A stretch of 43,437 nt of DNA from positions 1 to 43,437 of the forward strand of contig CALAZI010000011.1 of the NCBI GenBank assembly GCA_937895955.1, given 5' to 3'. This DNA comes from an uncultured Alphaproteobacteria bacterium. GTDB lineage: Bacteria; Pseudomonadota; Alphaproteobacteria; Caulobacterales; Parvularculaceae. Shown here in pieces: positions 16,753-24,732 of this stretch; the first letter of the stretch is position 1, and each line of letters opens with the position of its first letter. The notes beneath the pieces were generated by a model that worked only from the letters and a program-made list of their open reading frames with translations, was not told where the DNA came from and ran no database searches. The translations under genes were made by a program, and so were the position numbers.

Positions 16753-18117
16753 TCAGGGCCGCAGCGATTCGTAAAACAAAAGCTCGCCGCGCTGTACGTA
16801 GATTTGCACCGGCCCCGAATTCAGATTGCGCAGCTTGTCGAGCTTTGTCACCGCCGCTTCCGGCCGCACCATCCGCTCCCAACCGATTTCGAGAATGACG
16901 TCGCCCGGCTTGAGGACGATCGCCGCCTGGCTGTCCGGATCGACGGCGGTCACGACGACGCCTTCCGTATCGGGCGCCAAGCCGAACGCTTCGATCACGT
17001 CGCGCGTCGGCCGTTCAAGCGTCAGCCCTGAAGCCTTGAGCCCGCCCGGCGAGGGTCCAGCGAGCGCATTCGCCAGCACGCGCGTTTCGCGGCGATCAAC
17101 CGTGACCCGAAGGATGACGCGCTTGCCTTCGCGCAAAACCGTCACAGGCACGGTCGCGCCGACGGGGGTGTCGGCGACGGCGCGGGTCAGATCGCGCACC
17201 GAATTCACCGGCTTCTTGTTGAAATCGAGAATGACATCGTTCGGCTTCAGTCCCGCCGCAAGCGCAGGGCTGTTCGGGCGAACGACAGATACGACGGCGC
17301 CGCGCGGACGATCGAACCCAAGTTCGGTCGCGAGCTTCGGCGTCATTTCGTCAATCGACACGCCGAGCCAGCCGCGCCGCGTTTCGCCATGCCGCAAAAG
17401 CTGGTCGACGACGACGCTGGCGAGATCGGCGGGAACGGCGAAGCCGACGCCGACGGATCCGCCCGTCTGCGAATAAATCGCAGTGTTGATGCCGACGACC
17501 TTGCCGTTCATGTCAAAGAGCGGGCCGCCGGAATTGCCGCGATTGATCGCCGCGTCCGTTTGGATGAAATCGTCGAAATTGCCGGCGTCGATGTCGCGAT
17601 TGCGCGCAGAGATGATCCCGACAGTGACGGTGCCGCCAAGACCGAAGGGATTGCCGATCGCCATCACCCAATCGCCGACGCGCGCGCCGTTGCTGTCGCC
17701 GAAATTGACGAAGGGCAGTTTTGACGGCGGCGTCTCAAGCTCAAGAACGGCGATATCGGTTTCACGATCGACGGCGCGGATCGCGGCCGTGAATTCCCGC
17801 CCGTCATGCATGGTGACGGTGACCTGTTCGGCGTTATCAATGACGTGGTTGTTGGTGACGATGATGCCGCTCGGATCGACAATGAAGCCGGACCCCAGCG
17901 AGACGGCTTGCGGCGAAAACTTTCGCTGAAGCGGCGATGTCGAGCCGCCGCTGTCGCCCGGCGCCTTGCGGGCCGAGGAAATATTCACCACCGCAGGGCT
18001 GAGCTGCTCGGCGAGGTCGGCGAAGCTGTCGGGCGTCCCGCGTGCGGCGGCGGCCGCCGGAACGGTCATGAACAGCGATGCGGCCGCGGCCGCCGAAAGT
18101 AGGAATTTCAACGCCAT
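16753..18117 (-). CDS. degP: Do-family serine endoprotease DegP/HtrA
   Basis: This periplasmic protease and chaperone degrades misfolded envelope proteins. The 454-residue protein has a signal peptide (MALKFLLSAAAAASLFMTVPAAAAA), then a trypsin-like domain. The catalytic triad is H91 (TNNHVI), D121 (ETDIAVLEL) and S196 (GNSGGPLF). Two PDZ domains follow (about 245-335 and 355-445), the first with GWLGVSIDEMTPKLATELGF. It lies 123 bases after hflC on the same strand, a common alphaproteobacterial arrangement in which HflKC and DegP share quality-control duty. Its own promoter in the gap is possible. Confidence 0.96.
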   Translation of the reverse strand: MALKFLLSAAAAASLFMTVPAAAAARGTPDSFADLAEQLSPAVVNISSARKAPGDSGGSTSPLQRKFSPQAVSLGSGFIVDPSGIIVTNNHVIDNAEQVTVTMHDGREFTAAIRAVDRETDIAVLELETPPSKLPFVNFGDSNGARVGDWVMAIGNPFGLGGTVTVGIISARNRDIDAGNFDDFIQTDAAINRGNSGGPLFDMNGKVVGINTAIYSQTGGSVGVGFAVPADLASVVVDQLLRHGETRRGWLGVSIDEMTPKLATELGFDRPRGAVVSVVRPNSPALAAGLKPNDVILDFNKKPVNSVRDLTRAVADTPVGATVPVTVLREGKRVILRVTVDRRETRVLANALAGPSPGGLKASGLTLERPTRDVIEAFGLAPDTEGVVVTAVDPDSQAAIVLKPGDVILEIGWERMVRPEAAVTKLDKLRNLNSGPVQIYVQRGELLFYESLRP

Positions 18118-18240
18118 ACCCTTGCCTCTTAAGCCGCGCGGCGAAGCTCAACCCGCAGCGGTCCCCGCTTGATATCAGGGGAAGGTTACCGGAATTAACC
18201 CGGCCGGCAAAGTCCGTCGGGGCGGGATCAGACGCCGTCC

Positions 18241-19116
18241 CTAGCGCCGCCCCCTCACATTGTTGAGATAGCGAAGAAATTCGCTGTCAGGCGAAAGCAG
18301 GATCGTAGAATCTCCCTTCTTCAGCGCCTCCTCATAGGCGATCAGCGAGCGGTAGAAGGCGAAGAATTCCGGGTCCTTTCCATAGGCCGCCGCGAAGACC
18401 GCGTTGCGTTCGGCGTCGGCCGCTCCGCGAAGCTTTTCGCTTTCTTCCTGCGCCTTCGATTTGATCTCGACGACCTCGCGATCGGCCTGCGCCATGATCT
18501 TCTGGGATTCCTCATTGCCCTCGGCGCGGATCTGCTGGGCGAGCTGATTGCGTTCTGTGATCATGCGCTGGAACACAGCCTGGCTGTTTTGCAGCGGCAA
18601 GTCTGCGCGGCGGATTTTCACATCAATAATTTCAACGCCGAGCTGACGGGCAGAGGCGTCCAGAAGCTCGCGAATGCGAACCATCAGCGCGCTGCGCTTC
18701 CCGGAAACGATCTCGTCGACGGAAACTTCGCCGAGAACGCGGCGCACAGTCTGGTTCATTTGCGTCGACATGCGCTGCTCGCCGCCGGCGACAGTGCGAA
18801 CCGACTGATAAAACAACACCGGATCGACGATGCGATAACGCGCAAAAGCGTCCACTCGCAGACGTTCCTGATTGCGGGCGATGATTTCAATCTCGTCCTG
18901 ATCAAGTTCGAGGTTGCGCTTGTCGATGAATTCGACATTTTCAATAAAAGGCGTTTTGAATTTCAGCCCGGCGGTCGTGTGTTTGCCTGTCGGTTCGCCA
19001 AAGCGCAGCACGATCGCCGATTTCGATTCCGGCACGATGAAAGCCGCGTTCAATAGAACGAACAGGCTGACGAAGAGCGCGCCGGCAAACGCGATGAGTG
19101 AGGTCTGTCGCATCAC
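18241..19116 (-). CDS. hflC: HflC, membrane prohibitin-like modulator of FtsH
   Basis: This type II membrane protein forms the HflKC cage around the FtsH protease. The 291-residue protein has an N-terminal helix (about residues 5-27), a SPFH/band-7 domain (about 28-190, VPESKSAIVLRFGEP, IVDPVLFYQSV), and a long coiled coil (about 190-260, rich in E, Q, R and A). The start ATG overlaps the hflK stop by four bases, giving translational coupling. All family landmarks are present. Confidence 0.96.
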   Translation of the reverse strand: MMRQTSLIAFAGALFVSLFVLLNAAFIVPESKSAIVLRFGEPTGKHTTAGLKFKTPFIENVEFIDKRNLELDQDEIEIIARNQERLRVDAFARYRIVDPVLFYQSVRTVAGGEQRMSTQMNQTVRRVLGEVSVDEIVSGKRSALMVRIRELLDASARQLGVEIIDVKIRRADLPLQNSQAVFQRMITERNQLAQQIRAEGNEESQKIMAQADREVVEIKSKAQEESEKLRGAADAERNAVFAAAYGKDPEFFAFYRSLIAYEEALKKGDSTILLSPDSEFLRYLNNVRGRR

Positions 19117-20279
19117 TGGGCTCCCTTCTTGGTCAGTTCATTGAGCGGCAAATAAGGCACGACGCCCGAGCTCGCACCTTCATCAATAATGATCTTGTTC
19201 ATCGGGCCGAGCACGCGCTCCGTCGTTTCCAGATACATGCGCTGGCGGGTGACTTCCGGCGCTTTTTGATATTCGTTGAGGATCGCATCAAAGCGGCTCG
19301 CCTGACCGCGGGCGTCCGCCGTCACCTGCGCCTGATAGGCGCGGGCGTCTTCAAGAATCTTTTGAGCCTGTCCGCGCGCTTCAGGGACGACGCGATTGGC
19401 GTATTCGCGCGCTCGGTTGATGAACTGCTCGCGATCCTGCGCCGCGGCGATAACGTCCAGGAACGCCTGGTTGACCTCTTCCGTCGGCGGATCCGCCTTT
19501 TCAAGGTTCACCGAAACAATCTCGATTCCGGCTTTCTGCTCGTCCAGCGCTTGCTGCATCAACTCGCGCGTTTCCTCCATGACGACGGCGCGGCCGTCCG
19601 TCTGGATGAAATCCAGCTCATTGCGGCCGACGACTTCGCGCGTCGCCGCTTCCGCAAGCGTGCGAACAAGATTGGCCGGATCGTCAATTGTGAATATGAA
19701 TTGGGCGACCGGCGGCAAATCCCCTTCAGGCGCGGTCGTGTCGGCCTTGATGCGCCACTGAACCTTCAACGCGACATCGACGATATTCTTGTCGCCCGTC
19801 AACATCAGCCCGGCCGAGCGCTCTCCGCGTTGCGCGGCGCCCTGCGGGACCAGCGTTTCCTGGATGACGGTCACCTGTTCCTTGCGCGCATTCTGAAACG
19901 GAACCGGGACATGCCAGTGCAGACCGGGACCGGTCACCCGCTCAAATTTTCCAAAAGTCGTCACGACGCCGAGCTCGGATGCGGCGACCTGATAAACTCC
20001 GCTCATCACCCAGAGGAAAAGCACCCCGGCACCCGCCAAGCCGACGGTCTGGCGATTAAGCTCAGGGCCCTTGCCGCCGGCGCCGCCGCCTCTCGGAAAG
20101 GCGCGTTTGAGCCGCTGGCGGGACGCTTTGAGCAATTCATCGAGATCGGGGGGCTCGCCGCCCCTGCCCGGACCGCGGCCGTTGCCGCCCTCGCCGCCCG
20201 GCGGCCTTGGCGGCTGGCCCCAGGGGCCTTTCACCGGCCCGCGGCCGCCGCCTTTTCCGGAATTGTCCTGCCAGGGCAT
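19113..20279 (-). CDS. hflK: HflK, membrane prohibitin-like modulator of FtsH
   Basis: This partner of HflC in the FtsH-regulating complex is 388 residues long. It has a glycine- and proline-rich cytoplasmic N-terminus (about 1-65) typical of HflK, one membrane helix (about 78-98), then a SPFH domain with ELGVVTTFGKFERVTGPGLHWHVPVPF. A helical region (about 290-360) with AQDREQFINRAREYANRVVPEARG follows. It is the first gene of hflK-hflC-degP, and its promoter should lie in the 149 bases it shares with the divergent mrp gene. Confidence 0.96.
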   Translation of the reverse strand: MPWQDNSGKGGGRGPVKGPWGQPPRPPGGEGGNGRGPGRGGEPPDLDELLKASRQRLKRAFPRGGGAGGKGPELNRQTVGLAGAGVLFLWVMSGVYQVAASELGVVTTFGKFERVTGPGLHWHVPVPFQNARKEQVTVIQETLVPQGAAQRGERSAGLMLTGDKNIVDVALKVQWRIKADTTAPEGDLPPVAQFIFTIDDPANLVRTLAEAATREVVGRNELDFIQTDGRAVVMEETRELMQQALDEQKAGIEIVSVNLEKADPPTEEVNQAFLDVIAAAQDREQFINRAREYANRVVPEARGQAQKILEDARAYQAQVTADARGQASRFDAILNEYQKAPEVTRQRMYLETTERVLGPMNKIIIDEGASSGVVPYLPLNELTKKGAQ

Positions 20280-20428
20280 TGCTTTCCTTCCCGCCGGTCG
20301 CCGGCGATTTTTAAGGGTTCCGGCGGCCGGTTCGGGCTCGCCAAAGGGTGGAGCCGTATATATGTCAACGCTTTCGGCGCGTGCAATGCGACCGCCGCAA
20401 TTTTATCTGCCGATTTCATGGACTTGGA

Positions 20429-21508
20429 ATGAGCGACGCCAATCTGTTGATGAAAGTCCGAGCGGCGCTGAAAGGCGTCGCAGCGCCGGCAGGCGGCGAC
20501 ATTCTTTCCTGCGGCGCGGTCGAAGGCCTGAGCGCCACCTCGACCGGCGTCGTGCGCTTTTCCCTGAACGCCGACAGATCCGGCGGCGAGGTTGAGACGC
20601 TTCTGGCGCGCGCCAAAGCGGCGGTTGAGCGCGTCGACGGGGTCAGCCGCGTCGCCGCGATCGTCACCGCTCATCGCGCGCAACAGCCTGCCGCCGACGG
20701 TCATGCGAATCCGTTCGGCCTTCAGGCGAAACCGAAAATAGAAACCGCCGCGGCGGAACTCGCCGGCGTTAAAAACGTCATCGCTGTCGCAAGCGGCAAG
20801 GGCGGCGTCGGCAAATCAACGCTGGCGGCCAATCTCGCCGTCGCGCTCGCCGCGCGCGGATGGAAGACCGGTCTTCTCGACGCCGACATTTACGGTCCTT
20901 CGCTGCCGGTGTTGTTCGGCCTTTCAGGAAAGCCCGACATTGTCGGTGGAAAAATTCAGCCGGTTGAAAAGTTCGGCGTCAGATTGATGTCGATCGGCCT
21001 TCTGGTCGACAAGGATCAGGCGCTCGCCTGGCGCGGTCCGATGGTGATGGGCGCTCTCCGCCAGCTTATCGGCGACGTTGACTGGGGAACGCTCGATTTC
21101 CTGATCATTGACACGCCGCCCGGCACTGGCGACGCGCATTTGACGCTTGCGCAATCAAGGCGACTCACCGGCGCGATCATCGTTTCAACGCCGCAAGAGA
21201 TGGCGCTTGCCGACGTTCGGCGAGGCGTTGAATTGTTCCGGAAAGTGAATGTCCCGGTCTTGGGAGTCATTGAAAACATGGCTTTTCTTGAACAGGCGAA
21301 CGGCGAGAAAGCCTATCTGTTCGGAAAAGGCGGCGCGGCGGCGGCGGCGCGCGATCTCAACGCGCCGTTTCTCGGCGCCATGCCGATCGACCCGGAATTG
21401 CGGATCGCCAGCGATGAAGGGATCCCGATCGCCTATCGAAATCCGTCTTCGCCTATGGCGAAAGCGTTTTCTGATCTGGCGGAAAAAGTAGCCGCGCGAC
21501 TTACTTAG
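20429..21508 (+). CDS. apbC: Mrp/ApbC-type iron-sulfur cluster carrier ATPase
   Basis: This P-loop ATPase binds and transfers Fe-S clusters to apo-proteins. The 359-residue protein has an N-terminal MIP18-like domain (about 1-90), then the deviant Walker A GKGGVGKST near residue 123. DADIYGPSLPVLFGL, DTPPGTGDAHLTL, and a conserved region near PVLGVIENM follow. The family CxxC pair is not present in the expected form here: the equivalent segment reads ENMAFLEQANGEKAYLFGKGG, so cluster ligation may differ. The start ATG at 20429 follows TTGGA; the upstream open frame has no ribosome site. Its last eight bases overlap the convergent gene. Confidence 0.93.
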   Translation: MSDANLLMKVRAALKGVAAPAGGDILSCGAVEGLSATSTGVVRFSLNADRSGGEVETLLARAKAAVERVDGVSRVAAIVTAHRAQQPAADGHANPFGLQAKPKIETAAAELAGVKNVIAVASGKGGVGKSTLAANLAVALAARGWKTGLLDADIYGPSLPVLFGLSGKPDIVGGKIQPVEKFGVRLMSIGLLVDKDQALAWRGPMVMGALRQLIGDVDWGTLDFLIIDTPPGTGDAHLTLAQSRRLTGAIIVSTPQEMALADVRRGVELFRKVNVPVLGVIENMAFLEQANGEKAYLFGKGGAAAAARDLNAPFLGAMPIDPELRIASDEGIPIAYRNPSSPMAKAFSDLAEKVAARLT

Positions 21509-22685
21509 CCGGCTTGGCGGTCACGATCCGCGTCTCTTGCGCGATACGCCAGCGACCGTCGATCTGATTCATGGTGATCGTGACGACGCCGTATTTCTCG
21601 CCCGTCGCCCGGACAAGGGAATATTTTCCGACGACTGTCGCGACAGCCTCCGTCGTCATCCGCACATCAAGGTCGATGAAAGACAGGCGTCCCATCTCTC
21701 CCGTTGCAGCGACTTCCTTTTCAAAGGATTTGCGCAACGGCGTCAAGCCGGCCGTCACGACTGCGTCTTCGACAAAAATGATATCGGCCGAATTCACATA
21801 GCCGCGCATATAGGCGTCGAGATTGCCCTCATTCCACGCAGCCGCGTTGGCGGCGAAGATATTGCGGATCATGTCTTCCGTATCGCGGGCGGGAACGCCT
21901 TTCGCGTTCGCTTCAGCCGCCGCTTCGGCGCTGACGACCGGCTTCGCGGGAGCTTCGATTATGTCGTCGATATCTCCGATGGCGGGCTGCGCGCCGACAA
22001 GTCTTCCCGCGCCGCTCGTTTTCGGCGGTTCGGGCGCGCGGAACTCGCTGGTCCTGACGTCGCGGGCGAGTTGAACGGGTTCGGCCGGGACCGCTATCTG
22101 CGTTTCAGCGGCGATCGACGCCGCATGCGGCGCCGGCTGCGCCAGCGGTTCAGACATGGCGACGGCTGACGGCGTCTCAACCGTCGGCGCCGCCGCGAGC
22201 CTATCATTGGCGATTTGCGGCGCTTCGATCGAAACCGCCGGCGTTTCGGTCGGCGTCGCGACCGTTTCGGCTGCAGCTAGGGAGAGATCGGACGCTTCAT
22301 CGCGCATGATGTCCGTCAATTGCGCATCAAGCGATTGCGCGTCGACAACCGGCTCAGGCGCCGGCGCGCCGCCCTCAAGCGCGGCCTCGATCGAAAGCGA
22401 TTCCTCCACGGCGCAAGCGAAGCCTTGAGTCGCCAGATTCGCCGACAACTCGGCGGCTTTCGCGCGGCAATAATCCTTGTCGGCGTTGGCGAAATAAGGG
22501 ATCGAGGCTTCTGCGCCGCCGCTGCGCCGATAGACGACGTCGCACGCGGCGCCGACGGTTCCAGGCGTTGCGATTTCGATGACGCGCCGGTCTTCGCCTT
22601 TAATGCAAATCTCGGCGCGTGCGCCCTGCGCTGCGACAGGCGTCGCAACCAGCGATGCGGCGGCGAGAACAAAGGCGATCCTCAT
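21501..22685 (-). CDS. Exported protein with C-terminal DUF4440/NTF2-like domain
   Basis: The function is not known to me. A signal peptide (MRIAFVLAAASLVATPVAAQG) precedes a small N-terminal domain (about residues 23-85) with three or four cysteines (ICIKG, AACDVVY, YCRAKA, FACAVEE), which may form disulfides. A long proline-, alanine- and glutamate-rich linker (about 100-255) follows. A C-terminal NTF2-like/DUF4440 domain (about 265-390) contains NIFAANAAAWNEGNLDAYMRGYV and DGRWRIAQETR. Such domains often bind small ligands or assist assembly. I chose the ATG at 22685, with GGAGG eight bases upstream. Its stop overlaps the convergent apbC. Confidence 0.75.
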   Translation of the reverse strand: MRIAFVLAAASLVATPVAAQGARAEICIKGEDRRVIEIATPGTVGAACDVVYRRSGGAEASIPYFANADKDYCRAKAAELSANLATQGFACAVEESLSIEAALEGGAPAPEPVVDAQSLDAQLTDIMRDEASDLSLAAAETVATPTETPAVSIEAPQIANDRLAAAPTVETPSAVAMSEPLAQPAPHAASIAAETQIAVPAEPVQLARDVRTSEFRAPEPPKTSGAGRLVGAQPAIGDIDDIIEAPAKPVVSAEAAAEANAKGVPARDTEDMIRNIFAANAAAWNEGNLDAYMRGYVNSADIIFVEDAVVTAGLTPLRKSFEKEVAATGEMGRLSFIDLDVRMTTEAVATVVGKYSLVRATGEKYGVVTITMNQIDGRWRIAQETRIVTAKPAK

Positions 22686-22836
22686 GGGGGCCCCCTCCAT
22701 GTCGACAGCCCGCGCCTTAACGCTATTCAGGCGCGCGCGAAAGAGCCGCCTAATCTCTCACTTACATCGTAAATACTTGATTACGCCGGGATGGGGATTT
22801 TTATCGGCCGCAAAACAAGGGATTGGGCGCCCCGCC

Positions 22837-23337
22837 CTAGCGGCGATCGAGAATGAAAAATTCGCAAGCGTATTCGTTGCGATCGGATTTCTCGGCGCGG
22901 CCGACAAGTTGACGGCTCCAGTCCTTCGGGTCGATCGCCGGAAAGCGGACGTCTCCCTCAACATCGGCGTCGACCGCCGTCAGATAAATCCGGTCGGCTA
23001 ACGGCAATGTCGATCCGTAAAGTTCAGCGCCGCCGATGATGAACATCTCATTAACGCTGTCAGCGCTCGCGAGGTCAGCCGCCCGCGTCAACGCATCCTC
23101 GATCGACCGCACGATGACGACGCCCTCGCGCGGCTCCATCGTCCTGCTGACGACAATATTCGTCCGGTTCGGCAGCGGCTTGCCGATGCTGTCAAAGGTG
23201 CGTCGCCCCATGATGACCGGCTTGCCCGTCGTCAGCGAACGAAACCATTTCAGATCATCGGAGATTTTCCAGGCGAGCCCGCCATTGCGGCCGATAACGC
23301 CGTTGCGCGCTGCGGCGACGATCAGGGAAAGCCGCAT
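22837..23337 (-). CDS. folA: Dihydrofolate reductase
   Basis: This enzyme reduces dihydrofolate to tetrahydrofolate, replenishing the pool consumed by ThyA. The 166-residue protein starts MRLSLIVAAARNGVIGRNGGLAW and has the active-site acid in ISDDLKWFR. The NADPH motifs GRRTFDSIGKPLPNR and FIIGGAELY are also present. The ATG at 23337 overlaps the acetyltransferase stop by one base (TGATG), so its translation is probably coupled. It is the last gene of thyA-acetyltransferase-folA, and trimethoprim-type inhibitors target this family. Confidence 0.96.
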   Translation of the reverse strand: MRLSLIVAAARNGVIGRNGGLAWKISDDLKWFRSLTTGKPVIMGRRTFDSIGKPLPNRTNIVVSRTMEPREGVVIVRSIEDALTRAADLASADSVNEMFIIGGAELYGSTLPLADRIYLTAVDADVEGDVRFPAIDPKDWSRQLVGRAEKSDRNEYACEFFILDRR

Positions 23338-23819
23338 CAGTCTTTTCCGGCGAGATCGTGAAGCGCCGCGCCGACAAGCCTGTAGACCGTCCATTCATCC
23401 ATGGGAACCGCGCCAAGCGACTTATAAAAGGCGATCGACGGCGCATTCCAGTCGAGCACGGACCATTCAAGACGCCCGCATCCGTTTTCAACGGCGATCG
23501 CGGCGAGCCGCGCCAGGAGCGCTTTTCCAATTCCCTTGCCGCGATGGGTCTCGCGCACGAAGAGATCCTCGAGATAGACGCCGTGCCGTCCGAGAAATGT
23601 CGAAAAATTGAAGAAATAGACGGCGAAGCCGCACGGTTCGCCCCCCCAGTCGGCGATCAGACAAAACGCTTTCGGATTGTCGCAAAAAAGCGCGCGCTGA
23701 ATGTCGGACGCCGAGGCGACAGCCTCGCTCTCGAGTTTTTCATAGACGGCGAGATCGCGAATGAAATCGAGGATCAGCGCGGCGTCTTTCGGTTCTGCGT
23801 TTCTGATCTGCAGGGTCAT
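23337..23819 (-). CDS. GNAT N-acetyltransferase, diamine acetyltransferase-like
   Basis: This 160-residue acetyl-CoA-dependent transferase carries the GNAT motif A pyrophosphate loop RGKGIG (near residue 92) and a C-terminal WNAPSIAFYKSLGA segment. The overall pattern (YLEDLFVRETHRGKGIG, GCGRLEWSVLDWN) resembles the spermidine/spermine acetyltransferase (SSAT) branch, but the substrate cannot be decided from sequence. It sits between thyA and folA with overlaps at both ends (four bases with thyA, one with folA), so all three are probably made together. Confidence 0.9.
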   Translation of the reverse strand: MTLQIRNAEPKDAALILDFIRDLAVYEKLESEAVASASDIQRALFCDNPKAFCLIADWGGEPCGFAVYFFNFSTFLGRHGVYLEDLFVRETHRGKGIGKALLARLAAIAVENGCGRLEWSVLDWNAPSIAFYKSLGAVPMDEWTVYRLVGAALHDLAGKD

Positions 23820-24610
23820 ACGGCGATCGGCGCCTTTATCGTCGGTTGGGCGACATAATCATCAATTCTGATGTCCTCATAAGTGAAAGCAAAAATGCTC
23901 GAGATTCGCGGATCAAGCACTAGGCGCGGCAATGGTCCCGGCGCGCGCGCCAATTGCTCGCGCGCCTGATCGAAATGATTGTGATAAAGATGCGCGTCGC
24001 CGAGCGTGTGAACGAAATCCCCGGGCTCAAGCCCGGACGTCGCGGCGATCATGTGCGTCAACAGCGCATAGGAGGCGATGTTGAAAGGAACGCCGAGAAA
24101 AACATCCGCCGAGCGCTGATAAAGCTGGCATGACAGCCGTCCCCTCGAAACGAAAAACTGAAATAGGCAATGACAGGGCGGCAAGGCCATGTCGGCTATT
24201 TCAGCCGGGTTCCAGGCGCTGACGATGAGCCGGCGCGACGTCGGATTGCGTTTCAACTCGTCGACGACCCATGACAGCTGATCGATCGCGCGACCGTCCG
24301 GCGCCGGCCAGGAGCGCCATTGACGTCCGTAAACGGGGCCGAGTTCGCCGTTTTCATCCGCCCATTCGTCCCAGATGGTGACGCCGTGTTTGTTGAGATA
24401 GGCGATATTCGTGTCGCCGGCGACGAACCACAAAAGCTCGTGAATGATCGATTTGACGTGCAGTTTCTTTGTCGTCAGCAACGGAAAGCCGGCTGCGAGA
24501 TCAAAGCGCATTTGATGGCCGAAAATCGACCGCGCGCCGGTTCCCGTGCGTTCCGAACGATCGTCGCCTTCCTCTAGGACGCGCTCAAGAAGCTCCAGAT
24601 ATTGTCTCAT
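23816..24610 (-). CDS. thyA: Thymidylate synthase
   Basis: This enzyme converts dUMP to dTMP using methylene-tetrahydrofolate. The 264-residue length equals E. coli ThyA. Landmarks are RTGTGARSIFGHQMRFDL, the catalytic cysteine in ALPPCHCLFQFFV, QRSADVFLGVPFNIASYALL, and the terminal KAPIAV. I chose the ATG at 24610 because it gives the canonical MRQYLELLERVLEEG start; the longer frame upstream is unlike the family. It is the first gene of the thyA-acetyltransferase-folA operon. Confidence 0.97.
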   Translation of the reverse strand: MRQYLELLERVLEEGDDRSERTGTGARSIFGHQMRFDLAAGFPLLTTKKLHVKSIIHELLWFVAGDTNIAYLNKHGVTIWDEWADENGELGPVYGRQWRSWPAPDGRAIDQLSWVVDELKRNPTSRRLIVSAWNPAEIADMALPPCHCLFQFFVSRGRLSCQLYQRSADVFLGVPFNIASYALLTHMIAATSGLEPGDFVHTLGDAHLYHNHFDQAREQLARAPGPLPRLVLDPRISSIFAFTYEDIRIDDYVAQPTIKAPIAV

Positions 24611-24732
24611 CGCCTCGCGAATCCCCTGCCGGCGCAAAGAATACCGGCCCCGTTCCGCCCTGTCACAGGGCCTTGGCCGCTTCTCGGCCTGGCCGTCCAA
24701 TTATGCTAGGCTGCGCCGCGAGGGGCCGGGTT

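Noticed and set aside
18180..18205. Inverted repeat GGTTA/TTAACC near the degP start as a CtrA site
   Set aside because: The spacing is not TTAA-N7-TTAA.
19098..20432. 444-codon plus-strand frame opposite hflC and hflK
   Set aside because: Antisense to two firmly identified genes, low-complexity composition and no family resemblance.
24469..24732. Upstream extension of the DUF4153 gene
   Set aside because: It overlaps thyA coding sequence on the other strand; the ATG at 24733 has a good ribosome site and starts the hydrophobic core properly.
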